Program-made: the position numbers and the translations under genes
Notes under the pieces: model-generated
Databases searched by the model: none
The model's input: the letters and a program-made list of their open reading frames with translations, nothing else
What the model was told of the DNA's origin: nothing
Part shown: positions 1-9,122 of the stretch, one piece after another
Layout: each line of letters opens with the position of its first letter
Position numbering within the stretch: the stretch's first letter is position 1
From: Cryomorphaceae bacterium
Lineage (GTDB): Bacteria > Bacteroidota > Bacteroidia > Flavobacteriales > Schleiferiaceae
NCBI GenBank assembly: GCA_011525035.1
Contig: WTIZ01000021.1
Location: 24,236 to 88,235 of the forward strand
Reading direction: 5' to 3'
DNA length: 64,000 nucleotides

Positions 1-1575
1 CTCAACCGCTTCAACATCTAATTCAATGGCATCGGCATTTTTGAATTTTAAATGCGATCGAATCAGTGCTATGGCCGCAACAAGCACAATACTTATTACC
101 CCTGCTTTCCCGCCGTAGAACATAATCAAGCCAAACGTAGCCGAAGCAATGAATGCTATGACAGCCGTCATGATCCAACCACCTACTACTTGCAAGACAC
201 CCGCTACACGATAAACGGCACTGTCCATACCCCAAGCACGATCAGCAAGTGACGTTCCCATGGCTACCATGAAACTCACATAGGTTGTTGAAAGAGGTAG
301 TTTTAAAGAGGTCGCGTAAGAAATTAAGATGGAGGCCGTCATCAAATTGACCGATGCACGCAAGAGATCAAAGCTTGCAGTACTGTCTTCCATCTTGGAG
401 CGGTCGTGGGCAAATCGGCCATTAATTGTATTCACGGCATTCTGTCCAATTATGGCACCGAGCACCTTGCCTAGAGATACAAAGACCCCTACTATTCCTC
501 TTGAGAGGGCGTTAGAATTGAAACGCTCGTCGCCATCACCTTGACGAGCCAATTTTACCTCTGTTTGGCTCACATTTCTTGCCTTTTTAGACGTCCATAG
601 GGTGATAACCATGATTACCCCAGCGCCAAGAAGCATAAACAGTGGCGCTTTAGCTTTATCGCCTAGGATATCCATGAAAAATAGGTCAGGTGCCATTCCA
701 GAAGCCGACCAAGCTTCTAATGATTGCCACCCAGCGACAGTGACACCGATGAAATTGACCAAGTCGTTTCCAGCAAAGGCCATTGCAAGAGAGAATGTCC
801 CGGCCAGGACGATGAATTTCAGCGGGTTCAGCGCCAATACACGCTGCATGATGAAGGTAAGTATGGTCCAAACTACTGCGCTAATCCCTAGAATGGTCAA
901 GGTGTTTTCGCCAATAAATGTTCGAATATCTGCACTAATAAAGCTCGCACCTTTCAACCCTTTAATTACCAGGAAGTACGTAATCGCAGTAATTGCAATA
1001 CCTCCAAAGACTGCCCCATAGCGACGCAAGCCTTCCTTTAGGTTAAAGGTGAACAATAGACGCGTGATGAATTGGACCAAGGCTCCTGAAGAGAACGCCA
1101 CCAAGACGCTCAAGAAAATTCCGGAAATGATTTTGGTTGCGGTAGAAAAGTTGATGAACTCCGCAAATTCCACTTCCATGCCTTGCTGATAGCTGTACAA
1201 TAGCCCAATGATAAAGCCTGCTCCAAGAAGTTCAAATACGATACTTACTGTAGTTGACGTCGGCAGCCCAATGCTGTTGTAAAAGTCCAAAAGGATAATA
1301 TCCGTGAGCATGACGGCCACGAAGACCAACATGATGTTATCGAAGGTGAAGAAACTCGGCACGAATATTCCTTTTCGCGCCACTTCCATCATACCTTCTG
1401 AGGACACGGCCCCAGCGAGAACCCCTATAGAAGCGATAATAAGGATGGTTTTGAACGAAGCTACCTTTGATCCGATCGCCGAGTTCAAAAAGTTGGCTGC
1501 ATCATTACTCACCCCTACGGTAAGATCAATGATTGCCAAACAAAAAAGTACAAATACTAATATCTGATACCACAT
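1..1575 (-). CDS. PiT family inorganic phosphate transporter (3' end beyond window)
   Basis: Inner-membrane permease of the PiT/PHO-4 family, which imports inorganic phosphate with H+ or Na+. The frame is open from the ATG at 1575 to base 1, giving 525 codons without a stop, so the C-terminus lies outside the window. The N-terminal family repeat is clear (SNDAANFLNSAIGS near residue 22) and the second half-repeat is seen near 780 (GNDLVNFIGV). Many long hydrophobic segments follow. Bacteroidota members often have a longer middle and tail than the ~500-residue E. coli protein, which fits the length. It is divergent from the DUF255 gene across 103 bases that contain a short perfect dyad. Family assignment is secure; the coupling ion and affinity are not. 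Confidence 0.93.
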   Translation of the reverse strand, partial: MWYQILVFVLFCLAIIDLTVGVSNDAANFLNSAIGSKVASFKTILIIASIGVLAGAVSSEGMMEVARKGIFVPSFFTFDNIMLVFVAVMLTDIILLDFYNSIGLPTSTTVSIVFELLGAGFIIGLLYSYQQGMEVEFAEFINFSTATKIISGIFLSVLVAFSSGALVQFITRLLFTFNLKEGLRRYGAVFGGIAITAITYFLVIKGLKGASFISADIRTFIGENTLTILGISAVVWTILTFIMQRVLALNPLKFIVLAGTFSLAMAFAGNDLVNFIGVTVAGWQSLEAWSASGMAPDLFFMDILGDKAKAPLFMLLGAGVIMVITLWTSKKARNVSQTEVKLARQGDGDERFNSNALSRGIVGVFVSLGKVLGAIIGQNAVNTINGRFAHDRSKMEDSTASFDLLRASVNLMTASILISYATSLKLPLSTTYVSFMVAMGTSLADRAWGMDSAVYRVAGVLQVVGGWIMTAVIAFIASATFGLIMFYGGKAGVISIVLVAAIALIRSHLKFKNADAIELDVEAVE

Positions 1576-1592
1576 ACAGGAGGCCAATTTAG

Positions 1593-1609
1593 TGCGCTAA
1601 AATAGCGCA
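1593..1609. repeat. Inverted repeat between phosphate transporter and DUF255 gene
   Basis: TGCGCTA and TAGCGCA form a perfect 7-base dyad around a three-base AAA spacer, 18 bases upstream of the transporter start. It could be a repressor site or a small hairpin in the transporter leader. No regulator is identified from sequence. Confidence 0.4.
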
Positions 1610-1638
1610 ATCGTCTGCGACGTAAGGAAAGTTAAGGT

Positions 1639-1646
1639 TAAATTTG
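1639..1646 (+). promoter_or_regulatory. Putative Bacteroidota -7 element for the DUF255 gene
   Basis: TAAATTTG is an exact match to TAnnTTTG, 33 bases before the ATG at 1679, which would give a leader of about 25 bases. No TTG was found at the usual -33 spacing, so only the proximal half is supported. Confidence 0.45.
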
Positions 1647-1678
1647 ATGCACTCCATCGTCCATAAAAACTACGTCCA

Positions 1679-3697
1679 ATGGCCTCAAACAGGCTCTCAG
1701 AATCTAAAAGTCTCTACCTGCTTCAGCATGCCGGCAACCCTGTTCATTGGCAAATGTGGTCAAAGGACCTGTTCCGCGACAATGCTCCTGAACATAAGTT
1801 GATGATTATCTCTATAGGTTACTCGTCCTGCCACTGGTGTCATGTGATGGAGGAAGAAAGCTTTGAAGATGCTGAAGTGGCTGAACTTATGAATACCCGC
1901 TATTGCGCTGTAAAAGTCGATCGAGAGGAACGCCCAGATATCGACGCTCGCTATATGAACGCATTGCAGCTCATGACAGGAACAGGAGGTTGGCCACTAA
2001 ACATCATTGCATTGCCCGATGGAACACCTGTTTACGGAGGCACCTATTTTTCACGAAAAGATTGGATGGCTGCCTTGACCCAGGTAGCTGATCTGTGGCA
2101 AAAAGAGCCTGAGCAGGTACTCTCTTATGGTGAACAGATGCGAGAAGGGTTGCAACAAATGATTCAAGTAACGCTTAAGACCAAACCGAATTCATTTAGT
2201 GCACAAGATTTTGAGGATGTTGTAGGGTTTTGGATGCGCACTGTAGATCCTGTGAATGGCGGACCAAATGGCGCGCCTAAGTTTCCCCTTCCCTCTAATT
2301 ATGCTTTCCTCTTAGATTACGCTTGCCATACCGGTGATTCTAATGTGCTTGATTATTGTTTGCTCAGCCTAGAAAAAATGGCACTGGGCGGCATTTTTGA
2401 CTGGGTACATGGAGGTATAACTAGGTATAGTACAGACCGATTCTGGAAAGTGCCACATTTTGAAAAAATGCTCTATGACAATGGTCAAATTATGGGCGTA
2501 TTTGCAAAAGCATTTCGTGCCTCTGCAAAAGGTACTTTTCTCACTGCCGCAGAGGCTGTCGCTGACTTTCTAGAAGCTGAAATGAAACTTTCGAATGGGT
2601 TATTTGCGAGCGCATTAGATGCAGATTCCGCTACCCTCGAAGCGGCTAGAGAAGAAGGCGGCTATTACACTTGGACCTCGGCAGAGCTGGACAGCCTCGA
2701 ACTGGAGCAAAGGACGCGGTTTAACGACTATTTCGACATAACGCCCTATTCCGCTTGGGAAGGCAAGTATATTTTACACCGTACGAACAGCTTGGACTTT
2801 AATTGCAAAGAATGGGGCATATCAATTGCCGAAGGTCTGCGATTAGAAAATGTTTGGCACGAGGCCTTGAAGAATGCCTCGAAGGAGCGTCTTAAAACGC
2901 ATACGAAGCCCGTTCGAGACAATAAAGCATTGTGCACCTGGAATGCACTCGTAGTCCTAGGCTTCTTTGAACTGCACCTTGCTGCACCGCATAAAGGCTA
3001 CATGGAGAAAGCCATTGAACTACTTCGTGCTATGAGAGCGCATCTCTTTGAGGAAGACGCGGTCTTGCATGAATTTGGGGGTGGTCAAGGATTTCTTGAC
3101 GACCATGCGACCTTCGGTCTTGCACTTCTAAAAGGCTATGCATTAACGGGCAACGAAGAGTATGTGGTTGATGCAAAAAACATCGCCGCTATGATTGGCG
3201 AAAAGTTTTCTAAAGAAGCGAGTAGCTTCTACTTGTATGCTGCTGGAGGAGATAACGCGTGGGAAGAAGTCATTGAAATCGAAGACAATGTCATACCTAG
3301 TGCAAATTCTTATACCGCTCAGTTCTTTTACGAGCTTGGTTGCTATACAGGGGACCGTACCTGGATAGATCGCAGTACACAGATGATGGAATCTATTCAT
3401 GGGAAGGTTTTTAAGCACGGACAAAACTTTTCGAATTGGCTCAATCTTGCCTTAATGCAATCCTACGGCTCCAAAGAGCTTGTCGTAGTTGGACCTGAGG
3501 CAAGAGCGATCTTAGGAAGTATGACCGAGAACAACTACCGACCGAATACCCTCTATCTGCAGAGTGAACACCAAGGGACACTCCCCCTCACTTTGCACAG
3601 AGGGAGTGACGCCTCAAAAATCTATGTTTGTGAAAATGGCGCTTGCAACCTGCCTACTTCATCTACCAAAGAAGCCGAACAACTATGGAAAACATAG
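1679..3697 (+). CDS. DUF255 thioredoxin-domain protein (YyaL/SSP411-like)
   Basis: 672 residues, a normal length for the YyaL/spermatogenesis-associated-protein-20 family. The N-terminal DUF255 thioredoxin-like domain carries the family CHWC motif (Cys51, Cys54) followed by HVMEEESF, and the rest resembles the (alpha/alpha)6-barrel of N-acylglucosamine 2-epimerase-type proteins. No signal peptide is seen, so it should be cytoplasmic. The biochemical role of the family is not settled; a redox or sugar-related role is usually proposed. The start at 1679 lies just after a TAnnTTTG element. The last codons overlap the start of tag by 13 bases, suggesting translational coupling. Confidence 0.9.
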   Translation: MASNRLSESKSLYLLQHAGNPVHWQMWSKDLFRDNAPEHKLMIISIGYSSCHWCHVMEEESFEDAEVAELMNTRYCAVKVDREERPDIDARYMNALQLMTGTGGWPLNIIALPDGTPVYGGTYFSRKDWMAALTQVADLWQKEPEQVLSYGEQMREGLQQMIQVTLKTKPNSFSAQDFEDVVGFWMRTVDPVNGGPNGAPKFPLPSNYAFLLDYACHTGDSNVLDYCLLSLEKMALGGIFDWVHGGITRYSTDRFWKVPHFEKMLYDNGQIMGVFAKAFRASAKGTFLTAAEAVADFLEAEMKLSNGLFASALDADSATLEAAREEGGYYTWTSAELDSLELEQRTRFNDYFDITPYSAWEGKYILHRTNSLDFNCKEWGISIAEGLRLENVWHEALKNASKERLKTHTKPVRDNKALCTWNALVVLGFFELHLAAPHKGYMEKAIELLRAMRAHLFEEDAVLHEFGGGQGFLDDHATFGLALLKGYALTGNEEYVVDAKNIAAMIGEKFSKEASSFYLYAAGGDNAWEEVIEIEDNVIPSANSYTAQFFYELGCYTGDRTWIDRSTQMMESIHGKVFKHGQNFSNWLNLALMQSYGSKELVVVGPEARAILGSMTENNYRPNTLYLQSEHQGTLPLTLHRGSDASKIYVCENGACNLPTSSTKEAEQLWKT

Positions 3698-4260
3698 ATA
3701 CACGCTGCCCTTGGTGCCTTGGTTCCGATCGCTACAAGGCATACCACGATTTAGAGTGGGGACGTCCAGTTCGAGACGAACAAAAGATGTTTGAATACTT
3801 AATTCTTGAAACTTTCCAAGCTGGACTCAGTTGGATTACCATTCTTAATAAACGGGATAATTTTCGTGAGGCCTTTTTCGATTTTAATGCTGACAAAATC
3901 GCTAGAATGGATGACAAAGATGTGGACCGTCTGATGCAAAATGCGGGAATCATCAGAAATAAACAGAAGATCCAAGCTGCCATCCACAATGCCAAAGTGC
4001 TCAAAGCGATGCACCACCGCGATGAGCGACTTGTAGATGTTCTTTGGAGTTATCTCGACGGAAAACCCTTGAATATGAAGCGAACTTCCATGGAAGAGTT
4101 ACCGGCAGTAACCGACCTAGCAGTTACGATTTCTAAAGACCTTAAGAAGCTCGGCTTTAAATTTATTGGCCCCACAACGATGTATGCACATATGCAGGCC
4201 AGCGGCATGGTCAACGATCATTTGGTAAGCTGTCCTGCTTACGAAGAATGTCTAGAGTAA
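3685..4260 (+). CDS. tag: DNA-3-methyladenine glycosylase I
   Basis: Base-excision repair glycosylase that removes 3-methyladenine from alkylated DNA. The protein is 191 residues, close to E. coli Tag (187). The zinc site of the family is complete: Cys8, His21, His179 and Cys183 match Cys4, His17, His175 and Cys179 of E. coli Tag with a constant offset of four. Glu42 and Trp50 in ETFQAGLSW match the base-pocket residues Glu38 and Trp46. I chose the ATG at 3685 rather than the upstream in-frame ATG at 3643, because homology starts here and it gives the expected length. The start overlaps the DUF255 stop, and the stop overlaps tsaB convergently by 9 bases. Confidence 0.95.
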   Translation: MENIDTRCPWCLGSDRYKAYHDLEWGRPVRDEQKMFEYLILETFQAGLSWITILNKRDNFREAFFDFNADKIARMDDKDVDRLMQNAGIIRNKQKIQAAIHNAKVLKAMHHRDERLVDVLWSYLDGKPLNMKRTSMEELPAVTDLAVTISKDLKKLGFKFIGPTTMYAHMQASGMVNDHLVSCPAYEECLE

Positions 4261-4923
4261 TTTCTTGGTAGACTTTAGGGCCACAAAATCCTTTAGGTAA
4301 TAGGGCTCGAAATAAGCTACATCTTCTTTTACCATAGCTGGTGTATCGAGGAGATTGGCCATATCCTTGGCGCTCGGAAAAGCATTCTCCGCATAGATCC
4401 AGTTCGAATTACCGTGCAAGTGACTCACCTTTTCAGCGGCGTCACCGATGACCTGAACTTGCTTATTGGCCAAATGTTCCCAAGAATTTTCAGTTACGAT
4501 TACCGCTTCAACAGCTGATGCTGGATGAAAAACACCTTCTTTTCGAACCCAATGTTGTGCGTACACCTCATCCCTACGCGCATCAATAACGGCTATGACT
4601 TCATCCCCTTTGACCTGGGTCATATCAAAGCAACCGAGTGTGGGTAAACTGTATAAGGGCAACTTCGCTGCATAGCAGATGCCTTTAGCAGCACTCACAC
4701 CTATCCGTAAACCTGTGTATGAACCGGGACCTTTACCAACGCACACCCCCTGAATATCGGAGAAATCGAGACCGGCTGTCTGCATGCATTCTTGCACAAT
4801 TAAATGCAGACGCTCACCGTGAACAAACTTATCTGCGCGCTCGGCACTATGGGCAATTACCCGACTGTCAGAAACAATGGCAACGCTGCAATTCTTGGTT
4901 GCTGTTTCTATACAAAGGATCAT
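4252..4923 (-). CDS. tsaB: tRNA threonylcarbamoyladenosine biosynthesis protein TsaB
   Basis: Subunit of the TsaB-TsaD-TsaE complex that places the threonylcarbamoyl group on A37 of ANN-decoding tRNAs. The 223-residue protein starts with the ASKHA nucleotide-binding fold (MILCIETATKNCSVAI) and has the family signature GPGSYTGLRIGVS near residue 68. Length is normal for TsaB (about 220-230). Its start overlaps the 3' end of the adaptor gene by 4 bases (ATGA type), so it is probably last in the TolC-HlyD-tsaB transcript, although functionally unrelated. It ends over the tail of tag. Confidence 0.93.
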   Translation of the reverse strand: MILCIETATKNCSVAIVSDSRVIAHSAERADKFVHGERLHLIVQECMQTAGLDFSDIQGVCVGKGPGSYTGLRIGVSAAKGICYAAKLPLYSLPTLGCFDMTQVKGDEVIAVIDARRDEVYAQHWVRKEGVFHPASAVEAVIVTENSWEHLANKQVQVIGDAAEKVSHLHGNSNWIYAENAFPSAKDMANLLDTPAMVKEDVAYFEPYYLKDFVALKSTKKLL

Positions 4924-6167
4924 TTTTCTTCTTTGAGTTTGATGGATGCGCCGTTTTTAAGCTCTCTCGAAACAGCACTGTAAGGACCAACGACTATTTC
5001 TGTACTATCCTCTACTCCTTCAAGAATGATGTATTCATCGTCTTGGATACCGCTCTTGACTACCTGAACGTTCACCTTACCTCTTTGGGGAACGAAAACC
5101 ACCTCGAAACTTTCGTCCGAGTCGTCAGAAGCACCGTATCGCTTGGCAGTAGTGCTCGTGTCTTTACGCACCGAAACGGCCTGGATCGGCGCAACTAGGG
5201 CACCTTTGACCTTGTTTGTAATAATCTCAACGGTTGCCGTCATTCCCGGACGGAACGGATTGGCACCATAGGTAGAACGCAAATGCTGGTAGCTGCTATT
5301 GAGAATGCGAATCTTTACTTCAAAGTTTGTCACCTGATCCGCAGAAGCACCAAGAGCAAGGTTAGCACTATTGGCGATCTCACTAACTACACCCTCGAAT
5401 TTTTCGCCTAGGAAGGCATCTAACTCAATGTAGGCCGTATCACCAAGCATCAATTTGACAATGTCATTCTCGTTAACCTCAACCAAAACCTCCATGGTAT
5501 CCAGCTCTGCAATCCGGAGCATTTCTGTTCCTGTCATCGTCGCGGTTCCAACCACACGCTCACCGAGCTCAACATTTAACTGAGTAACGGTACCCGAAAT
5601 TGGTGCGACAATGGACGTACGCTTTAAATTCTTATACGCTTCGTCCAGATTTGCCTCCGCACTCTGTAAGTTGTATTGTGCACTTTCCTGTTGCAATTCA
5701 GCCACGGTAATTGCGCGTTGTGCGGCATCAAATTCTTGCTGAGAAATAGCGCCTTTTTCAAACAAAACCTTGTTTCTATCCCACAGTTTATTGGCCTCGA
5801 TCAAGCTAGCCTTGCTTTGCGCCAGGCCTGCTTTTGCACTATTTACTGCCGCCCGTGATCTTGTTATGGCACTTTCATAAAGATCTGGATTGATCTTAAC
5901 AAGCAGGGTCCCTTCATCGACGTATTGACCATCGACAACATTTACCTCAATGATCTCACCACTTACTTCAGGACTCATTTTCACCTCAACCTCTGGTTGA
6001 ATCTTTCCACTCGCAGTTACCGATTCAACAACGGTTCTCTTGTGTACGTAACCCAACTCTACCTCAATGGCATCGGCGTTTGAATCTATCCAACCCTTCT
6101 TTTTCGCTACAATGGCCACGATGATCAGTAGAACAACGGGAACAATAATTTTATAATTCATTTTCAT
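4920..6167 (-). CDS. HlyD/MacA-like periplasmic adaptor (efflux RND/ABC type)
   Basis: Membrane-fusion protein linking an inner-membrane pump to a TolC channel. It has one N-terminal transmembrane anchor (residues 5-20), a barrel-sandwich half-domain (GEIIEVNVVDGQYVDEGTLL), a long alanine-rich coiled-coil hairpin at about residues 95-190, the second barrel-sandwich strand (IVAPISGTVTQLNVELGERV) and beta-barrel and membrane-proximal domains. 415 residues fits MacA-like adaptors. It lies 12 bases downstream of the TolC-like gene. The pump itself (for example a MacB-type ABC permease) is not encoded nearby, so the substrate is unknown. A second ATG at 6161 is possible. Confidence 0.9.
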   Translation of the reverse strand: MKMNYKIIVPVVLLIIVAIVAKKKGWIDSNADAIEVELGYVHKRTVVESVTASGKIQPEVEVKMSPEVSGEIIEVNVVDGQYVDEGTLLVKINPDLYESAITRSRAAVNSAKAGLAQSKASLIEANKLWDRNKVLFEKGAISQQEFDAAQRAITVAELQQESAQYNLQSAEANLDEAYKNLKRTSIVAPISGTVTQLNVELGERVVGTATMTGTEMLRIAELDTMEVLVEVNENDIVKLMLGDTAYIELDAFLGEKFEGVVSEIANSANLALGASADQVTNFEVKIRILNSSYQHLRSTYGANPFRPGMTATVEIITNKVKGALVAPIQAVSVRKDTSTTAKRYGASDDSDESFEVVFVPQRGKVNVQVVKSGIQDDEYIILEGVEDSTEIVVGPYSAVSRELKNGASIKLKEEK

Positions 6168-6179
6168 CGGTAGTGGTGG

Positions 6180-7616
6180 TTAAAGGGTGATCTGATTGAA
6201 TAAATAAAACTCAAGGACTTTGACCTTGAACAGGTAATCAAATTTGGTTTGAATCTCTTGGCTTTTCGCAGCTAGAAATTGGTTCTTCGAAAGCCCTAGA
6301 TCAAAAGCGCTAATAACACCTTGATCAAAATTTAATTGTGCATTGTTGAGCGCAAGTTCTGCTGCTGCAGCTGAAGCATTGGCTGCATTGTACAATGCCA
6401 ACGAGTTCCTCGCGTCAACAAGCGCTCTTTCTATGGTTTGTCGCACTGCTAACTCACTAGCTTGCTTGTCCAAGGCAGCATTGTTTTCTTGAATCTTAGC
6501 GCGTTGTACAGCGGCATGTGTCTGTCCGCCATTAAATAAAGGCACTTGAAAACCAAAGCCAATGAATTGGTTCCAATTATCTGCCAGCTGATTGCTAATG
6601 GTGTATTTAATCTGTGAGTTCGGATCAGGGACATTAACCGTCTGCGGCAATTGAAGAATAGTACCCGTTGTCGGATCCTCTACCAAGGTATAGGTTGTGA
6701 GTTCAACGTAGTCCGTGAAATACGGCAAGCCTTGAACGTAGTTAGAGTTCAGCTGGGCCAAGAAAAACAGACTAGGATACCTCGCTGCATTCGCTAGTTG
6801 AATGCCGTATTCGGCACTTTGAAGATTCGCCTCTGCAGCTCGTACTGAAGGTTGTTTGCGGATCGCTTCTTCCTTCAAATCGGTCCTGCCGTAATCCTGT
6901 AAACTCAACTGGCTAAGGTTGACTTCTGGCATTTCTATGGCGAAATCCTCAAAATCATCTTCAAGCTGTAAGAGTTGGTACAGCTGCAGTTTGCTTAAGA
7001 GCACCGCATTTCTTGCACTGGTAAGGTTTCCTTCATCATTCTTCGTTTGGGCAACACTCTGCAGGTAATTGTCTTTAGAAATGGCTCCGTTATCAAAGAG
7101 CAATTGCGTTCTTTCCAAGCTTTGGATGGAGGTGTTCAACTGGCCCTGGGCAACCTCTTCAAGCTGCATGTTCACAATGATCTGCAAATAGGCCGACGCA
7201 ATGTTTAGAAAAGTATTGTTCTTGACATCTTCAAGTTGGTAGAGCGCTGCAACACTGCTCATTCTCGCTTGTTGAAGCTGGTACAGGTTTCTACCTCCAG
7301 ATAACAGTGTCCAGTTCCCAGAAGCGGTGGTACTAAGGGTTTGTCTTGAACCCGGCTGACGCGTGTTGGTGATTGGATCAATGGTCAAACCAAAGTTCCA
7401 ATAATAGCCACCATTAATATTTGCCGTAGGAAGGAATGCAAGTTTGCTTTGCATTTCTGTCAATTTCGCATTGGCCAAAGCATTCTGACCGCGCTGAATA
7501 TCGATACTATGCGTTCGTGCATGCTCGATACAACGGTTAAGCGACCAGCTTTCCTGCGCCCAAGAAGCAGAGGTGGTAAACGCTAGAAGGATTAAAAAGA
7601 ATAAGGATTTCTTCAT
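6180..7616 (-). CDS. TolC family outer-membrane efflux channel
   Basis: 478-residue protein with a clear signal peptide (MKKSLFFLILLAFTTSASWA, then QES), followed by two internally similar helical segments rich in Ala, Gln and Asn, as in TolC/OEP trimers. Typical stretches are NAKLTEMQSKLAFLP and the C-terminal half AAAELALNNAQLNFDQGVISAFDLG. It is expected to form the trimeric beta-barrel and periplasmic tunnel that the adjacent adaptor docks to. It is followed by the adaptor gene after 12 bases. No terminator separates it from the upstream oxidase-assembly cluster (43-base gap), so read-through is possible. Confidence 0.92.
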   Translation of the reverse strand: MKKSLFFLILLAFTTSASWAQESWSLNRCIEHARTHSIDIQRGQNALANAKLTEMQSKLAFLPTANINGGYYWNFGLTIDPITNTRQPGSRQTLSTTASGNWTLLSGGRNLYQLQQARMSSVAALYQLEDVKNNTFLNIASAYLQIIVNMQLEEVAQGQLNTSIQSLERTQLLFDNGAISKDNYLQSVAQTKNDEGNLTSARNAVLLSKLQLYQLLQLEDDFEDFAIEMPEVNLSQLSLQDYGRTDLKEEAIRKQPSVRAAEANLQSAEYGIQLANAARYPSLFFLAQLNSNYVQGLPYFTDYVELTTYTLVEDPTTGTILQLPQTVNVPDPNSQIKYTISNQLADNWNQFIGFGFQVPLFNGGQTHAAVQRAKIQENNAALDKQASELAVRQTIERALVDARNSLALYNAANASAAAAELALNNAQLNFDQGVISAFDLGLSKNQFLAAKSQEIQTKFDYLFKVKVLEFYLFNQITL

Positions 7617-7658
7617 CAGTACTACGGTAAGGTTAGTGGTACCTCGAAGATAGTGGAT

Positions 7659-7868
7659 TTAGTTGGCTTTTTTCGCTCTGTACAAACGGTAAGCAATACC
7701 CCCAATGATGAGGTAGGGAAAAATCATCAAATACAGGATACCGTAGTTCAATCCAGCACCAAATCCACCACCATCAGCACTCTCAGCAACAGCTTTACAC
7801 ATACTGCACTGCGCCATACTGATCAATGGCAATGAGAAAAAGAATATTGCTAGAACGGCCCGTCTCAT
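7659..7868 (-). CDS. Small exported CxxC membrane protein next to SCO/DUF420
   Basis: A 69-residue protein of unknown function. It has a hydrophobic leader (about residues 4-19), then a Cys-Ser-Met-Cys pair directly after the likely cleavage point, a Gly-rich stretch, and one transmembrane helix ending in a basic RLYRAKKAN tail. The start is ATG at 7868, which shares its A with the DUF420 stop (TGATG), so the two are translationally coupled. Its place after SCO and DUF420 suggests a role in cytochrome oxidase assembly, possibly copper handling or disulfide exchange with SCO. That role is inference from context only. Confidence 0.7.
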   Translation of the reverse strand: MRRAVLAIFFFSLPLISMAQCSMCKAVAESADGGGFGAGLNYGILYLMIFPYLIIGGIAYRLYRAKKAN

Positions 7869-8416
7869 CAATAATAGGGTTGCATGAATAGGTACACCAA
7901 AACACCCGTCAGGCTTACGTACAGCCAGATTGGAAATGAAAATTTGGTGATTCTTTTATGCTTTTCAATGTCGTTAGTCCAACCACGCCAGATACTCAAA
8001 AGAGCCAATGGAATCACTGGAATACTCAAAATGATGTGAGAGATAAGAATAAAGAAATAGACGTATCGCACTGTGCCTTCACCGAGAAACTTAGCACTTG
8101 GGTGAGTTGTATGGTAAATCACATATGAAATCAAGAACACTGAGCTCAATACCAAGGCAGATATCATGAAGGTTCTGTGAATGATTATGCGTTTGTTCTT
8201 AATCGCCACGAGTGCCATGAGCAAAAACAAAAAAGTCAAACCATTCAGTACAGCATGTACCAGCGGCAGACTGCTTACTGGTGTATTCTCAGTCATACCT
8301 AGGCTCATTTTCCACTCTGTAGGCATGATCATCAATAACCCTACAGCAACTGGGATAACTGCACTAACGATGTAAATAAAATTGAGGACTTTCTTGTCCT
8401 GAGCTACATTAGTCAT
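7868..8416 (-). CDS. DUF420 membrane protein (CtaM/YozB-like oxidase assembly factor)
   Basis: 182 residues with five to six predicted transmembrane helices and histidines at helix ends (LVHAVLN, IIIHRTFM, YHTTHPS, ILISHIILS, DIEKHKRITK). This is the DUF420 family; in Firmicutes the member CtaM is needed for maturation of heme-copper oxidases. The gene overlaps the SCO gene by 8 bases and the small CxxC gene by 1, which fits a shared assembly role. Heme or copper binding by the conserved histidines is plausible but not shown by sequence. Confidence 0.88.
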   Translation of the reverse strand: MTNVAQDKKVLNFIYIVSAVIPVAVGLLMIMPTEWKMSLGMTENTPVSSLPLVHAVLNGLTFLFLLMALVAIKNKRIIIHRTFMISALVLSSVFLISYVIYHTTHPSAKFLGEGTVRYVYFFILISHIILSIPVIPLALLSIWRGWTNDIEKHKRITKFSFPIWLYVSLTGVLVYLFMQPYY

Positions 8417-9122
8417 CTAACAAATTGTGTTTGTCCCGCTCGTATTCAGCGATTAATACCTTGATGTCCGATTCTAAATCGTTCAACTGTGTTACGTCTA
8501 AAACATCATAAGAGCCTACAATGTTTCCTAGATCATCTTTTCTACTGCGAATGTTCCCATTCCAATCCACAATGATGGCATTGGTACTGTGTAAGAATCC
8601 ACCTTCGGCAGTTTGGTCTTCAAAGGCATTTAGGAACAAGCTTTTTGCCAAATCATAAATCGGCTCCTTCTCACCTGTAGCAAAAAGCCACTTACCTTCT
8701 CTGTAATTGCGTTCTTTCTGATAGGTCGCCAATGCTTGTACAGAATCCTTTTCGGGATCCACAGTAATGCTTAGCAGCTTAAAGTCTGGATATCCCTTAA
8801 AACGACTCTCAATGTCATTGAGATGAAAGTTCATAGCTGGACAAATCGTGGGACACGTTGCAAAAAAGAAACTCACTACATAGATGGTGGAGTCCATGGT
8901 AGTTTTATTCACGGGTGTTCCCTGCGCACTAAGAAGTTCAAAGTCTGGTATTTCGTAGTAAATAGTATCTCCACTTTCCTCATCATACACCTTCTCTCCT
9001 ACATAATCTAGGGTCTGAAAGAATACTTCGTTCTGTCCGTAAACAAAGATGATGTAAACTAAAGCGGGTAGCACTAATACTGCGATTAGTGCTACCCGTT
9101 GAAATACTGTTATCGCTTTCAT
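8409..9122 (-). CDS. SCO1/SenC family copper chaperone for cytochrome oxidase
   Basis: Membrane-anchored thioredoxin-fold protein that delivers copper to the CuA site of oxidase subunit II or maintains its cysteines reduced. The 237-residue protein has an N-terminal helix (about 9-27), the copper motif CPTIC (Cys90, Cys94) and the distal histidine at about 178 (FLHSTN), so all three copper ligands are present. It sits in the oxidase accessory cluster, adjoining subunit IV with a 0-1 base junction and overlapping DUF420. Its target CuA protein is encoded 24 kb away at 33.1-34.2 kb. Confidence 0.94.
   Translation of the reverse strand: MKAITVFQRVALIAVLVLPALVYIIFVYGQNEVFFQTLDYVGEKVYDEESGDTIYYEIPDFELLSAQGTPVNKTTMDSTIYVVSFFFATCPTICPAMNFHLNDIESRFKGYPDFKLLSITVDPEKDSVQALATYQKERNYREGKWLFATGEKEPIYDLAKSLFLNAFEDQTAEGGFLHSTNAIIVDWNGNIRSRKDDLGNIVGSYDVLDVTQLNDLESDIKVLIAEYERDKHNLLDD

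Noticed and set aside
602..1021. Plus-strand frames across the first 1.5 kb
   Set aside because: The minus strand is open throughout and encodes a recognisable phosphate transporter with both family repeats.
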